Shown here piece after piece: positions 46,421 through 56,412 of a stretch of 64,000 bases of DNA. The stretch covers positions 1 through 64,000 of the forward strand of contig CALBMX010000108.1 of the NCBI GenBank assembly GCA_937896235.1. Reading direction: 5' to 3'. Position 1 is the stretch's first letter. Every line of letters starts with the position of its first letter. The DNA comes from an uncultured bacterium. GTDB lineage: Bacteria > Planctomycetota > UBA1135 > GCA-002686595. A program made the position numbers and the translations under genes. Below the pieces are notes generated by a model. That model was not told where the DNA came from and searched no databases. It saw only the letters and a list, made by a program, of their open reading frames with translations.

Positions 46421-47107
46421 CTAAGAATGGGCAGGTTGTGGAAGTGGAAGCAGCTCGCCCAGACGCTCGACAAGCATCCGGGACCAGGTCTCGAAATTCG
46501 CACCTTCGGCGAGGAGGGAAGCAAGCTCGTCAGGGGCGACCATACGCCCCTCGAGAATCTCCTCTTCGCGAACGCGCGCCGAACCCTTGTGGAGGAAGAG
46601 CACCTGCACGAGACCTACGTGCACGGCGCCAACGGGGTTCGAATCGTCATTGATTAGGCCGATGGGCTCGAGGCGTCGCGCGCCCTCAAGCCAGAGCTCC
46701 TCTTCAAGCTCGCGCAGAGTGCACTCTGCGATCGGATCCTCTGTTACGGTCTGATTGTTCTCCGCCTCACCAATGTGGTCGACGGGATTCATGTGGCCAC
46801 CGATTCCAATCGAGAGCTTGCCAAAAAGCCGGCCCTCGCCGCCCTTGGGAAGGCGTTTGGTCAGCATGACTTTGCCTTCAGAAACGACCACCGTATAGGG
46901 GATCACTTGCTTGAGGCTGGGAGTGCGCTCGGCGTACTCCCGCTCTACGTAAAAGCCGTTCGCATGGATGCTATCCATGACGGAGTCCCGCGAGAGCTCG
47001 GCGCTAAAACGCACCAGTCCTTGGGGGTAGAACTCAGGAAAGATCTTCTCCCTGGGGACGACGTATACAAACTCCATGAACTCTCTTCGCTCTCTGATGG
47101 AGGGCAT
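46421..47107 (-). CDS. NUDIX hydrolase-like protein (start 47107 or 47077)
   Basis: GIGGHMNPVDHIGEAENNQTVTEDPIAECTLRELEEELWLEG Nudix-box-like. Confidence 0.75.
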   Translation of the reverse strand: MPSIRERREFMEFVYVVPREKIFPEFYPQGLVRFSAELSRDSVMDSIHANGFYVEREYAERTPSLKQVIPYTVVVSEGKVMLTKRLPKGGEGRLFGKLSIGIGGHMNPVDHIGEAENNQTVTEDPIAECTLRELEEELWLEGARRLEPIGLINDDSNPVGAVHVGLVQVLFLHKGSARVREEEILEGRMVAPDELASLLAEGANFETWSRMLVERLGELLPLPQPAHS

Positions 47108-47366
47108 CCCTGGGGAATGCCCGAGGTCGTGTGGGGACCAAGTTGGGGGGGTGGAAGCGCTGATGCGCAGCGAGTCGTAACTCACGTGCTCATCTTCACC
47201 GCATCTTCGAATTCCGTCAACCCGTACAGGGCAAGGAAGCCCAAGGTTGCGAACATCCGACGTCAAAGGTGGCCTTGAGTTCGGGTTAATTCCCGTTTTT
47301 GGGGCGACTGCTTTCCATGGCCAGCCTGCCCAAGCTCCAGGCCGAACCTCTAAGGATTACAGGGAA

Positions 47367-50300
47367 TCAATCGCGAGAGTCTCCAAGGGCCCCGACGAGC
47401 GCTTGGGTTAATTGCTGGAGGGCAAATGGTTTTGCCAGGAACTCACCAGGGACGCGTTTTTCTGCCTGATCCAAATAGCCCGACATATAGAGGATGCGCT
47501 GCCCTGGCGAAATCGCTGCGATCTCTTCGCCAAGTTCGATCCCATCCATCCTTGGCATCATGATATCGGTCAAAACTAGATCGTAGGCACCTTGGTTCGC
47601 AAGCCAGATCTCTAGGGCTTCACGCCCGTCGACAGCTTCCGTAATCGTGTTGCCAAGCGCCTGAAGCAGGCTGCTTATCGTCATGCGGACGTCTGCCTGG
47701 TCTTCAACGAGAAGGATATGGTGGCTTGTATTGGGCGTGGAATTTTGAAGTCCCACGGGTTTGTCGAGCTGGACCCCAGGCGCAATGGTCGGAAGGAAAA
47801 TGCGCATCTCCGTGCCCACGCCGGCAGCGCTAAGGACTTCTAGGTGTCCGGAGCTTTGACTGACGATTCCATGGACTGTCGAGAGGCCAAGCCCCGCACC
47901 GTTCATGAGGTCCTTAGTCGTGAAGAATGGTTCAATTGCGCGCGCTTTGACTTCGGGCGTCATCCCGATGCCATTGTCCTTCACCGACAAGAGAGTCCAA
48001 TCCTTGGGCGCATCTGGAGCCAACCCCAGAGGTAAGAGCTCAATGGGCAAGGCTGGGCGAACGGTGATTTTGATCGCGCCGCCATAGGGCATGGCATCTC
48101 GAGAATTCAGACAGAGGTTGAGAACGGCGCGATCGATTTCGGCGCGATCCGCACGAACATAACCGAGTACAGGTTGTTGCTCGGTTTCGATGGTAATCGA
48201 CTTGCCGAGAAGGTCTTTGAGAGGGGCGGCTACCGAAGCGACGACGGGGCCCAAATGGATGAGCTCGGGAATAAGGACTTGGCGCCTGCCAAATGCCAAG
48301 AGCTTGCGAACTAGGCTGGCTCCACGTTGGCCGGCCTCGAGAATCCCGTGGATGCGCTCGCCACCATCCTCGTTTCCTGCGCGTTCGATTTGCAACAGCT
48401 CCGCATGACCAAGAATGGTTGTCAATAGGTTGTTGAAGTCGTGGGCAAGTCCACCCGCAAGTTGACCAATGACACGCAGGCTATCGCCCTGTCGAAGCTC
48501 CTCTCTTAGATTACGCTCTTCCGTAATGTCTAGGATGGTGACGAGCGATAACTTGCCGTCACCAATCTCAAAGCGTGTTATGCGGAACTCTAAAAAACGG
48601 GGCGAGTCAGGTTGGGCCGAAGTCCGTAGCTCGAGTCGGGTCTCTCCATGCACCGCGGCAAGCGCAGAGGTGAGAACCTCTTCCAAAACCTCGCAGCCCA
48701 GGCATTCGACCCATTTCGTGAGTGAGCTTCCTATCAGTAAATCGGGTTTGTCCGGGCCAAGTTTTTTGGCGGATTCGTTGGCTTGCTGAATGGTGCCGGT
48801 CTCTGGATCGACTAGGAGTTGGCCCGCAGGATTCAGGGAGAACAGCCTCTCGAAACGCAGCTCTGTAGAGCGCAGTGCATCTGTGCGTGCAGCGAGCTCC
48901 GCATGTAAGAAGCGGGCCTGTTTACCTTTCTGGATCAGCCCCGTGAGGCTCGCAACCAGCGTGATTCCCAGTAAGGCGGAGAGCGTCTGGAACCACCACG
49001 TATTCCAAAATTTCTCTCGAACTTGAAGGGCGGGCAGAAGGATCGAATCGCTCCACAAGCCAACGGAATCCCTAGTTTGTAGCTCGAGTTGGAACCTCCC
49101 GGGGGCCAGATTGGCGAAGTGAATCTGGTTGTCACTTGCGGGCTTTGGGGCGGACCAATCCTTTGCCTGGTCAAACATGCGAACGCGATACTCCGGTGCG
49201 CCGACGCCTGCAATGGACGCGACATTTATCGCAATGAGTAGATCGCTACCTTCCGTAACCTTCGTAGCTTCGTCGAGAACTAGGGGGGCGCCCTGGGAGA
49301 AGGCAGCAACTGATCGCAAAGTCGGTGCCGGGTGGACGACCTCACAATCGGGTCGGAAGAAGGCTAGTCCACCGTCCATGCCAAACCAAACTGTCCCCGC
49401 AGCATCCTCGAGAATAGCATCGCGATTGACCTCTTGTCCTGGCAGTCCATCCGCTGCGCCAAAGTGGCGCAAGTGGGCTCCGTTCCAGCGGAAAATCCCC
49501 AATGCCGTTCCGATCCAAAGCCAACCTCGCGAATCCTCGAAGGACGCAAATACGGGAGCATCGATGGCGAGTTGAGAAGGAGGGGGAACCAAGCTGGAAC
49601 CCCTTAGTTCACAAAGCCCTCCCAGTGTGGCCACCAGGGGCGGCCCCTCGGATCGGATCAGCACGTTGAAGACATTGTTACAGTCGGGTCGATCTGAGAG
49701 GAATTGACTCCACTCCCCGTCCTTCCACCTGTACAAACCGAGGTTGGTGGTACAGGCATAAAGTTCACCCTCGGGGCCCGCGACGATCCTGCGGACATAG
49801 CTCGTGGGGTGAGGAAAAGGGATGTGCTCAAATCCGTTGCCTTGGTCGCGAGCAAGCCCCTCACTTCTAGTTATCCAAAGGCTACCATCTGTTGTTGTAG
49901 CAAAACCGTTGACTGTACTGGGACTTCCCGGGTCGGGCCTGTCCAGCTCGAAGGTTGTGTCAGCAAGCCAGCGGAAGTGATTGTCCTCGGTGAGGTGAGC
50001 TGCACCAAATCCATTGGCGGCAATCCAAAAGCCACCCCGGCCGTCAGGTTCAAGGTCCAGCGTCCGACCAAGGGTATCTCTCTGCTCCTCAAATGGTATT
50101 TGCTCCCAATCTCCCGGCGAACCACTCTCAAGAATCGTCAAACCCAAGTTGTGCCCAGCAACGATCCCTCCATTGGCGCGAATCGCAAGAGCTGAGACTT
50201 CATTATCCAGAAGCCCACTGCTACGGTCGAAGTATTCCCATGTGCGAGGCGGGACGCGATAAGAGCCGCGAAGAGTCCCCACCCAGATGTTGGAATCGTA

Positions 50301-51218
50301 GTCCAATGCGAATGCGCTTGTCCCACCTCGCGGAAAATCAGTGGACTGATCCAAGGGCCGGACCCGACCTTCGCTATAGAGATTTACCTCAGTGTAGTCC
50401 CCAATGTAGAGTCCTCCAAGGCCATCCGATTGAAGCGACTGTTGCTTGGAAGCCGAGTACAAAGGGTGCTCTTCATCACCGGCAAGGTGGGTGTAGACCC
50501 CCTCTTCGATAGAGTAGAGTCCTCCCTGCGAGAGGACCCAAGTTTTGACTTTGCCTCTGGGCAAGTACTCGCGGTGAGCAGCTTGGACGGGCTCGCGTCT
50601 AGATGCTTCGAGCGGGGCGATCTTCCCGTTTTGGGAAAGGATTTCAACACCCCGTACGGTGGCCAAGAGAAGGCCCTCGGGAATGGGTTGTATGCAGGAC
50701 ACCCCCGCGGCGATTTGCACCCAAGCCCCATCTTGAAATCGCATAAGGGCGCCATTCGACCAGAGCGCATGGGGCGTGTTCTCCGAGTTACGGGAGACAA
50801 TACTGAAGTCGAAGATCGATACGGCGGAGTTGGGAGAAGCCTTTGATGGGAAGTACTCCCAAGTCTCAGCGCGAAGTACAGAGATTCCGGTAGAGGGTCC
50901 GTCACCTGCGACCCAGAGATCTCCGTTCGAGTCGAAAGCCAAGTGGCGGGCGCCGATGGAAAGCTGAGAGCCCATACCCTCCCGATGGATTGCTTCCCAG
51001 TGCACACCGTCGAAGGCGGCGATACCGGAGCGTGTGGCAAACCAAACGCGGTGATCCGGCCCGGCCTTGATGTCGTAAGTCCGCGCGCTGGGGAGCCCGT
51101 TTAGTTCGTTGTACTTAAAGGAGCGAAATGACTGCGCAGAAGTACACTCAGCCAAGAGGGCCAAGAGGGCACCAACTAGACCGATCTTTAGGACGGTTAT
51201 GCGGGGCCGTAGGTTCAT
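47367..51218 (-). CDS. Hybrid sensor histidine kinase/response regulator with two-component propeller (Reg_prop), Y_Y_Y, PAS, HisKA, HATPase and REC modules
   Basis: Propeller repeats (VWFATRSGIAAFDG, IWVGTLRGSYR, LWIGTALGIFRWNG, VWFGMDGGLAFF); H-box GGLAHDFNNLLTTILGHAELL; N/G boxes; REC ILLVEDQADVRMTISSLL...YDLVLTDIMMPRMDG. Confidence 0.9.
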   Translation of the reverse strand: MNLRPRITVLKIGLVGALLALLAECTSAQSFRSFKYNELNGLPSARTYDIKAGPDHRVWFATRSGIAAFDGVHWEAIHREGMGSQLSIGARHLAFDSNGDLWVAGDGPSTGISVLRAETWEYFPSKASPNSAVSIFDFSIVSRNSENTPHALWSNGALMRFQDGAWVQIAAGVSCIQPIPEGLLLATVRGVEILSQNGKIAPLEASRREPVQAAHREYLPRGKVKTWVLSQGGLYSIEEGVYTHLAGDEEHPLYSASKQQSLQSDGLGGLYIGDYTEVNLYSEGRVRPLDQSTDFPRGGTSAFALDYDSNIWVGTLRGSYRVPPRTWEYFDRSSGLLDNEVSALAIRANGGIVAGHNLGLTILESGSPGDWEQIPFEEQRDTLGRTLDLEPDGRGGFWIAANGFGAAHLTEDNHFRWLADTTFELDRPDPGSPSTVNGFATTTDGSLWITRSEGLARDQGNGFEHIPFPHPTSYVRRIVAGPEGELYACTTNLGLYRWKDGEWSQFLSDRPDCNNVFNVLIRSEGPPLVATLGGLCELRGSSLVPPPSQLAIDAPVFASFEDSRGWLWIGTALGIFRWNGAHLRHFGAADGLPGQEVNRDAILEDAAGTVWFGMDGGLAFFRPDCEVVHPAPTLRSVAAFSQGAPLVLDEATKVTEGSDLLIAINVASIAGVGAPEYRVRMFDQAKDWSAPKPASDNQIHFANLAPGRFQLELQTRDSVGLWSDSILLPALQVREKFWNTWWFQTLSALLGITLVASLTGLIQKGKQARFLHAELAARTDALRSTELRFERLFSLNPAGQLLVDPETGTIQQANESAKKLGPDKPDLLIGSSLTKWVECLGCEVLEEVLTSALAAVHGETRLELRTSAQPDSPRFLEFRITRFEIGDGKLSLVTILDITEERNLREELRQGDSLRVIGQLAGGLAHDFNNLLTTILGHAELLQIERAGNEDGGERIHGILEAGQRGASLVRKLLAFGRRQVLIPELIHLGPVVASVAAPLKDLLGKSITIETEQQPVLGYVRADRAEIDRAVLNLCLNSRDAMPYGGAIKITVRPALPIELLPLGLAPDAPKDWTLLSVKDNGIGMTPEVKARAIEPFFTTKDLMNGAGLGLSTVHGIVSQSSGHLEVLSAAGVGTEMRIFLPTIAPGVQLDKPVGLQNSTPNTSHHILLVEDQADVRMTISSLLQALGNTITEAVDGREALEIWLANQGAYDLVLTDIMMPRMDGIELGEEIAAISPGQRILYMSGYLDQAEKRVPGEFLAKPFALQQLTQALVGALGDSRD

Positions 51219-51387
51219 TTAGGGGGGGGTGGGGAGGCGAGCGCTTTTCAGTCTAGCATCACTCGAACTTACCCAACGTGACAGTACCGAAAGGATCTCT
51301 GGAAGATCCGGACTCTCGGAGTCGTCGGTCCTCAATCCGTTGAAGCCCTAGGTCCCACCCCAGCGGCACTCTACAGGAGAGGGAGGT

Positions 51388-51778
51388 GGACGTGAGTGGA
51401 TCTATAAGCCGGGTTCTGTCTCCCATCTCCTCGCGGAGGGTGGGGAGGCAACCATTTCTCTAGGACTACTGTCGCCAGCAGCCTCGAACGACCTACCCGG
51501 AAACGAAAGGTGGGGTCATCACCACGCTTCCCTATTTGGTCTTTCTCCAGGTGGGGTTTACCCTGCCAGTCTTGTCACCAAGACCGCGGTGCGCTCTTAC
51601 CGCACCGTTTCATCCTTACCGCAGGCTTGCACCTGAGGCGGTTTATTTTCTGTGGCACTTTCCCTAGCCTCGCGGCCGGTTGCCGTTAACAACCACCTTG
51701 ACCCATGGAGCCCGGACTTTCCTCTCCTCGTTTCGGCCGAAACCTAGCGAGCAACGGCTGCCCAAACCACTCACGTCC
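51388..51778 (-). ncRNA. rnpB: RNase P RNA (bacterial type A-like)
   Basis: Minus strand contains GAGGAGAGGAAAGTCCGGGCTCC ... ACAGAACCCGGCTTATAGATCCACTCACGTCC; perfect 12-bp P1 pairing ggacgtgagtgg/ccactcacgtcc at the ends. Confidence 0.95.
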
Positions 51779-51877
51779 AAGCGCAGTCTATCCCCTACGG
51801 CATGAATAGAAAATACCCGCTCTCGAAAAGTGAGAGATGGATGTGCGACTCCTCCTTCTCTGGGCGATACTTTGGCC

Positions 51878-53869
51878 ATGTTATTCATCCCATTTCTTTC
51901 TGCGGTTCTGGCCCTGGCGCCGGCCTTGAGTTCAGCGGTGCCCTCACCCGCGTCGGTGACGCCAATCGTCAGCGTCGATGACGCCAAGGACGCGTATGAG
52001 GCGGCGGAAAAGCGATTGCGCCAGGCCTCACAAAAACCCCTGTTGAGCGACCGAATGGACGCTCTCACCGGATTGGTAACCTTGGGCGAGCCCGCAGGGG
52101 TCTTGGTTTTGATCGACCGGGGGGCAAGCGCTTCAAAGGAGGCGAAGGCGAGCCGTCGGGAGCTCGACGAAAAGGGTGTGCTCCTAGATCGTCGTCGCGT
52201 TCAACTTGCAGAGATGAGCTTGGCCGCCGAGCGAAACAGCAACATGAAGTCAAAGGTCGGGGAGATGAAACAAATGGTGCGCGACCTCGAAGAGCGCGTC
52301 TCTATCCTCCAAATCGATCTCCAGGTCCAAGAGCCTTGGGCGGGGGCTCTTCGGGAGGGGGCCAAGACCCTTGTCTTAGCTCAAGCCGAGGGAAAGCGGC
52401 GGGCCGTGCTCAAGGGAATCTGGAAGCTCCTCGAGAAGAGTGAAAGTGAGGATTCCCGCGTCTCCAGTGCTGAGTTGTTAGCGGATATTGGCGAGCAGGG
52501 GACGGCGAAGCGTCTTGCGGATGTGTCGCTAGACGCACTAGATGAGCGATTGGACATGATGAAGGCGTTGCCCCAACTCGAGGCCAAAGTGCACGAGTGG
52601 GAGCGGAAGCTTCAAGGGGAGAACGACAAAACGGGCGCAAACAGCCAAGCAACGATGAGCGGTTACAACCAGGTTGTTAACGATGCGGCGGGGCTGCGCC
52701 ATAAGAGTTTTGTACAGAAGCTCTTTGCCGAGGACCTACTGAGTGCCGCAGCTGTAGGGCTTGGGAACGAAGCTGTTGAAGGCCAGTCCGAATCTACGCG
52801 CGCGCTTCTAAAAATCGCGAAGAAGTCGTCCCATAGACTGCGTATTATCGAGCTGCTCATCAACTCCGGCGCAGAGGCTGCTCGCGAGAGCTTGGCGGTC
52901 AGTTTGGCAGATGAAGACGAGCCGCTGATGCGGGTCGCGGTGATCGACGGTCTCGCAGCCGTTGGGGATTCACGCATCGTGGATTGGCTCTTGGAGTTCG
53001 GTCTGGCGGATGAAAGTTGGCATGTTCGCTCGCGCTCCATGCTCGCACTTTCGACTCTTCGTGCGAGCGCGGCTGTGGAGCCGCTCATTGACGCATTGGA
53101 GACCGAAGAGGGTCGTTTGCGAACGGACGCCGAGGCCGCGCTCGAGCTGCTGACGGCCAAGAACTATCACGGGAATGTCACGCTTTGGCGCCGCTGGTGG
53201 GCAGATAACAAGGAGGGCTTTACAGCCTCGGATGCGCCTCAAGCGTCGGACGAGGAGAAGGCTCTCGAGGGTGTCGGATTGACCTTTTTCGGATTGCAAA
53301 CGGAGAGTGAGAAGGTCCTGTTTATTTTAGACGCATCGGGTTCGATGAACGAACCGATGGCTACCTATACGAACGGCGAGAGCGCCGGCGAGACCCGCCT
53401 GACCGTCGCCAAACGGGAGCTCCTGAAGGCGCTCGGTGGAGTGAAAGACGGTGGCACCTTCAACATCGTAGTGTACGCCGCCGACGTTTGGACTTGGTCC
53501 GAAGACCCAAGGGTAATGGACGCGAAAACCCGGGAAGACGCGACCCTTTTTGTGAATGAGATTAAGGCGGTGGGGGGGACCAATATCTGGGGCTGTATGG
53601 AAAAAGGACTTGATCTTGCCCTAGGTCGGAAGGCTCCGAAAGGCCCTTCCAGGTGGCTGCAGCCTAATTACGACACCCTGTTCCTGCTGACGGACGGGCA
53701 GCCGTCCATCGGCGTCTCTATCGACCGCGAGGAGATCCTAGACATGGTTCGCGAGCGAAACGAAGGGCTTGGTCTCGTCCTAAATACCATCGGCCTTTCT
53801 ACAGATCAAGATGCTGTTTTGATGAGACGACTTGCCGAGGAGAACAGTGGTACTTACGCTGCTCGTTAA
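51878..53869 (+). CDS. Secreted HEAT-repeat plus VWA-domain protein
   Basis: Signal MLFIPFLSAVLALAPALSSA; HEAT-like repeats; VWA VLFILDASGSMNEPM MIDAS motif. Confidence 0.8.
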   Translation: MLFIPFLSAVLALAPALSSAVPSPASVTPIVSVDDAKDAYEAAEKRLRQASQKPLLSDRMDALTGLVTLGEPAGVLVLIDRGASASKEAKASRRELDEKGVLLDRRRVQLAEMSLAAERNSNMKSKVGEMKQMVRDLEERVSILQIDLQVQEPWAGALREGAKTLVLAQAEGKRRAVLKGIWKLLEKSESEDSRVSSAELLADIGEQGTAKRLADVSLDALDERLDMMKALPQLEAKVHEWERKLQGENDKTGANSQATMSGYNQVVNDAAGLRHKSFVQKLFAEDLLSAAAVGLGNEAVEGQSESTRALLKIAKKSSHRLRIIELLINSGAEAARESLAVSLADEDEPLMRVAVIDGLAAVGDSRIVDWLLEFGLADESWHVRSRSMLALSTLRASAAVEPLIDALETEEGRLRTDAEAALELLTAKNYHGNVTLWRRWWADNKEGFTASDAPQASDEEKALEGVGLTFFGLQTESEKVLFILDASGSMNEPMATYTNGESAGETRLTVAKRELLKALGGVKDGGTFNIVVYAADVWTWSEDPRVMDAKTREDATLFVNEIKAVGGTNIWGCMEKGLDLALGRKAPKGPSRWLQPNYDTLFLLTDGQPSIGVSIDREEILDMVRERNEGLGLVLNTIGLSTDQDAVLMRRLAEENSGTYAAR

Positions 53870-53897
53870 TCCCCTCTCTCTAATTTGCTCCCAACTC

Positions 53898-54803
53898 ATG
53901 TCTAGCCCCGATTTCCTTCTCACAAACCTCGAGCTTCGCGCTTCGAATCCCGACGGCACCGAAGGCGCTGGCCTCAGCCACCAGACCGGCGGAATCGGCG
54001 GCGCGGGCATGGTCCTCGTCCGCGTCCTCGAGCTGGGCCCACCCCGGTCCAAAGGCGAACCTGACGGCGCGGCGATCGTCATCCACGATGTGGGCGATCA
54101 CGGCGCCCGTTATGAAGAGCTGGCTAAGGAGCTGGCGGCAGCCGGCTGGATGGTTAGCCTGCCCGACATGCGCGGCCATGGTGCATCGGAGGGCGCACGC
54201 GGTCACACCCCCGGAGTCGCGGAGCCCGTTCGTGATATTCACAAGGTCCGCGAGCATGTTGCCTATCGTATGCCCGAAGCGAAAAGTGTAGTCATCGGTG
54301 TGGGCGTCGGTGCCCTTTGGGCGATGGCATATGCCTGCGCCCATCAAGATGAGGTGCACGGCCTTGTGTTGGCTGCCCCGCTCTTGGATCCGAAATTCGG
54401 AGCGCCCGAGAAGATCGGCGGCATGCTGGGAATGTTCAAGAAGATCGAGACGCTGAGCCCGTGCGCGATCTCCTGGAAGGCGAGCGATCTCTTCGCAGAT
54501 GGTGCGGACCAGGCTGCTTGGAGCGGCGACTCGGGCTGTGTGAAGAGCGTCTCTAAAGGCGCGGTCGACGCGATCACAGCTACGCTCCAAAGCGCGCCGG
54601 CCGCCTACGCGGCCCTCGGCAAACCTGCACTTGTTCTCGCTGGCTCTGACGATCCCCTGACGACTCCAGCAGCTGCGCAAGCGCTCGCCGAGAAACTTGG
54701 GGCTACCTGCGAAGTGATCGAAGGCGCAAGGCATTCGATCTTTCAAGGTACTTCAGCGGATCGGGCTGTTGCAAAGGTCGTGGAGTGGCTCGCGGCAAAC
54801 TGA
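53898..54803 (+). CDS. Alpha/beta-hydrolase-fold protein with Gly at the nucleophile position
   Basis: AAIVIHDVGDHGARYEELAKELAAAGWMVSLPDMRGHGASEGARGHT...VVIGVGVGALWAMAYACAH...LVLAGSDDPLTTP...IEGARHSIFQG. Confidence 0.8.
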   Translation: MSSPDFLLTNLELRASNPDGTEGAGLSHQTGGIGGAGMVLVRVLELGPPRSKGEPDGAAIVIHDVGDHGARYEELAKELAAAGWMVSLPDMRGHGASEGARGHTPGVAEPVRDIHKVREHVAYRMPEAKSVVIGVGVGALWAMAYACAHQDEVHGLVLAAPLLDPKFGAPEKIGGMLGMFKKIETLSPCAISWKASDLFADGADQAAWSGDSGCVKSVSKGAVDAITATLQSAPAAYAALGKPALVLAGSDDPLTTPAAAQALAEKLGATCEVIEGARHSIFQGTSADRAVAKVVEWLAAN

Positions 54804-54827
54804 CCGCTAGAACAACCGCGAGTCCGA

Positions 54828-55265
54828 TCACTCGGGTTCGCCGCACTGAAGCCACTCTCTCAAGAAGACGAGTGCACTCCAACTGTCGCGTCGCTTCTTG
54901 CGCTCGTCTCCGATGTAGCCGGCCTCGACCAAAAGAGAGTCGGCTTCTTTTGTTGAGAGCCGCTCATCTTGAAAGCGAATCGGGATCCGCCCAAAGCGCT
55001 TCTCTAGATGGGCTCGTAGGCTGTCGCCAAAGGCGCGGGTCTCTGCGGCACGGGGACCCTCGGTGCCATCCATATTGAAGGGCATGCCGATGACAAATCG
55101 CTCGACGTCGCGCTCATCACATAGCTTCGCAATGTGATGCAATAGGTCCTCTCCATCGCCCGCGCCGTGAAAAACCGCAAGCGGTTCGGTGAGAATCCGC
55201 ATGCCATCGGCGACCGCAAAGCCGGTCTTTTTGGTGCCGTAGTCGATTGCAATGATGACGCCCAT
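54828..55265 (-). CDS. ruvX: Holliday junction resolvase-like protein RuvX/YqgF
   Basis: IIAIDYGTKKTGFAVAD, FVIGMPFNMDGTEGPRA, IPIRFQDERLSTKEAD, DSWSALVFLREWL. Confidence 0.9.
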   Translation of the reverse strand: MGVIIAIDYGTKKTGFAVADGMRILTEPLAVFHGAGDGEDLLHHIAKLCDERDVERFVIGMPFNMDGTEGPRAAETRAFGDSLRAHLEKRFGRIPIRFQDERLSTKEADSLLVEAGYIGDERKKRRDSWSALVFLREWLQCGEPE

Positions 55266-55275
55266 ACTCGGAACC

Positions 55276-56352
55276 CTAGAGGAAGTTTATTCCAGAGGCT
55301 TTGAGCTCGTCGACGACTGCCTTCACATCTTGAGCGCGGTCCAGAGGGCACACAAGGGTGGCCGTTTCGGTTTGGACAACCGCTAGGCCTTCGACACCAA
55401 CGAGCGCAACGACTCGCTCACCTTCGGCATAGACCAGATTGTTTTTAGCATCTAAGGCGATCAGCTTTCCAGCAGGGCCCAGGACAGCCGCGTTTCCGTT
55501 GGCGTCTTTTGGGGAGATCTCGGCAAGCGCTTGCCACGAGCCGACATCATTCCAAGAGTAGGTGATGGGGAGGAGGCGCACATCGTCCGAGCGCTCCATG
55601 ATGGCGATGTCAATGGGATCCGAGGGGAGCGCTGCGTACTCCACGGCCAAGTCGGAGCCTCCAGCTACGATACGGCGGATACCTGCGTCGAGCTCTGGGG
55701 TGTATTTTGCTAGGGCCGCCAAGATGCTCTTTGTACTCCAGACAAAGATGCCGGCGTTCCAGTAGAAGCCTCCCTCTGACAAGAACTCCTCGGCTTTGGC
55801 TAGGTTCGGCTTCTCGACAAAACGGTCGACGGCATAAACGGGCTCGCCAAGAGACAGACCAAGCTGCGCTGACGTTTTGATATAGCCGTAGCCGGTCGCG
55901 GGGTGGTCGGGCTCAACGCCAAAGGTGAAGAGTCCTCCTTCGACCGCTGCCGCAGCTGCGGCCTCCAGGGTCTTGCGAAACGCATCAGCTGGCTGAATGA
56001 CATGGTCTGCGGGGAGGACGACCTGAATGGCGTTGGGGTCGCGGCGTGCGATCTCGTGGGCGGCCCATGCCACGCAGGGGGCCGTGTTGCGGGCGCAGGG
56101 CTCGGCGAGAATGTTGTCCGCGGGGAGCTCTGGCAAACATTCCGCCACGAGTGCGGCCTGGCTTTCGGCGGTCACTACAAACACGCGCTCCGGCGGAACA
56201 AGCCCATCGAGCCGCCGAAAGGTCTCCTCGATCATGGTTAGCCCGCCAGAGATGGGCAGGAATTGTTTAGGTCGCGCGATTCGGCTAGCTGGCCAAAAAC
56301 GGGTGCCGGATCCGCCGGCCATAATCACGGCGTAGAGAGCGTTGGACGTCAT
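55276..56352 (-). CDS. manC: Mannose-1-phosphate guanylyltransferase
   Basis: AVIMAGGSGTRFWPASRIARPKQFLPI, NTAPCVAWAAHEIARRDPNA, FVEKPNLAKAEEFLSEGGFYWNAGIFVW. Confidence 0.9.
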   Translation of the reverse strand: MTSNALYAVIMAGGSGTRFWPASRIARPKQFLPISGGLTMIEETFRRLDGLVPPERVFVVTAESQAALVAECLPELPADNILAEPCARNTAPCVAWAAHEIARRDPNAIQVVLPADHVIQPADAFRKTLEAAAAAAVEGGLFTFGVEPDHPATGYGYIKTSAQLGLSLGEPVYAVDRFVEKPNLAKAEEFLSEGGFYWNAGIFVWSTKSILAALAKYTPELDAGIRRIVAGGSDLAVEYAALPSDPIDIAIMERSDDVRLLPITYSWNDVGSWQALAEISPKDANGNAAVLGPAGKLIALDAKNNLVYAEGERVVALVGVEGLAVVQTETATLVCPLDRAQDVKAVVDELKASGINFL

Positions 56353-56412
56353 GGCAGCAGTCTAGCAGCCAGCGAGGCGATGCGGATAGCCACGAGGTGC
56401 CGAAATCCCAGT

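Noticed and set aside
51664-52068. Minus-strand ORF of 134 aa
   Set aside because: Overlaps rnpB and the start of the VWA/HEAT gene; translation has no protein-like features.
53880-54746. 288-aa minus-strand ORF
   Set aside because: Antisense shadow of the alpha/beta-hydrolase-fold gene in GC-rich DNA.
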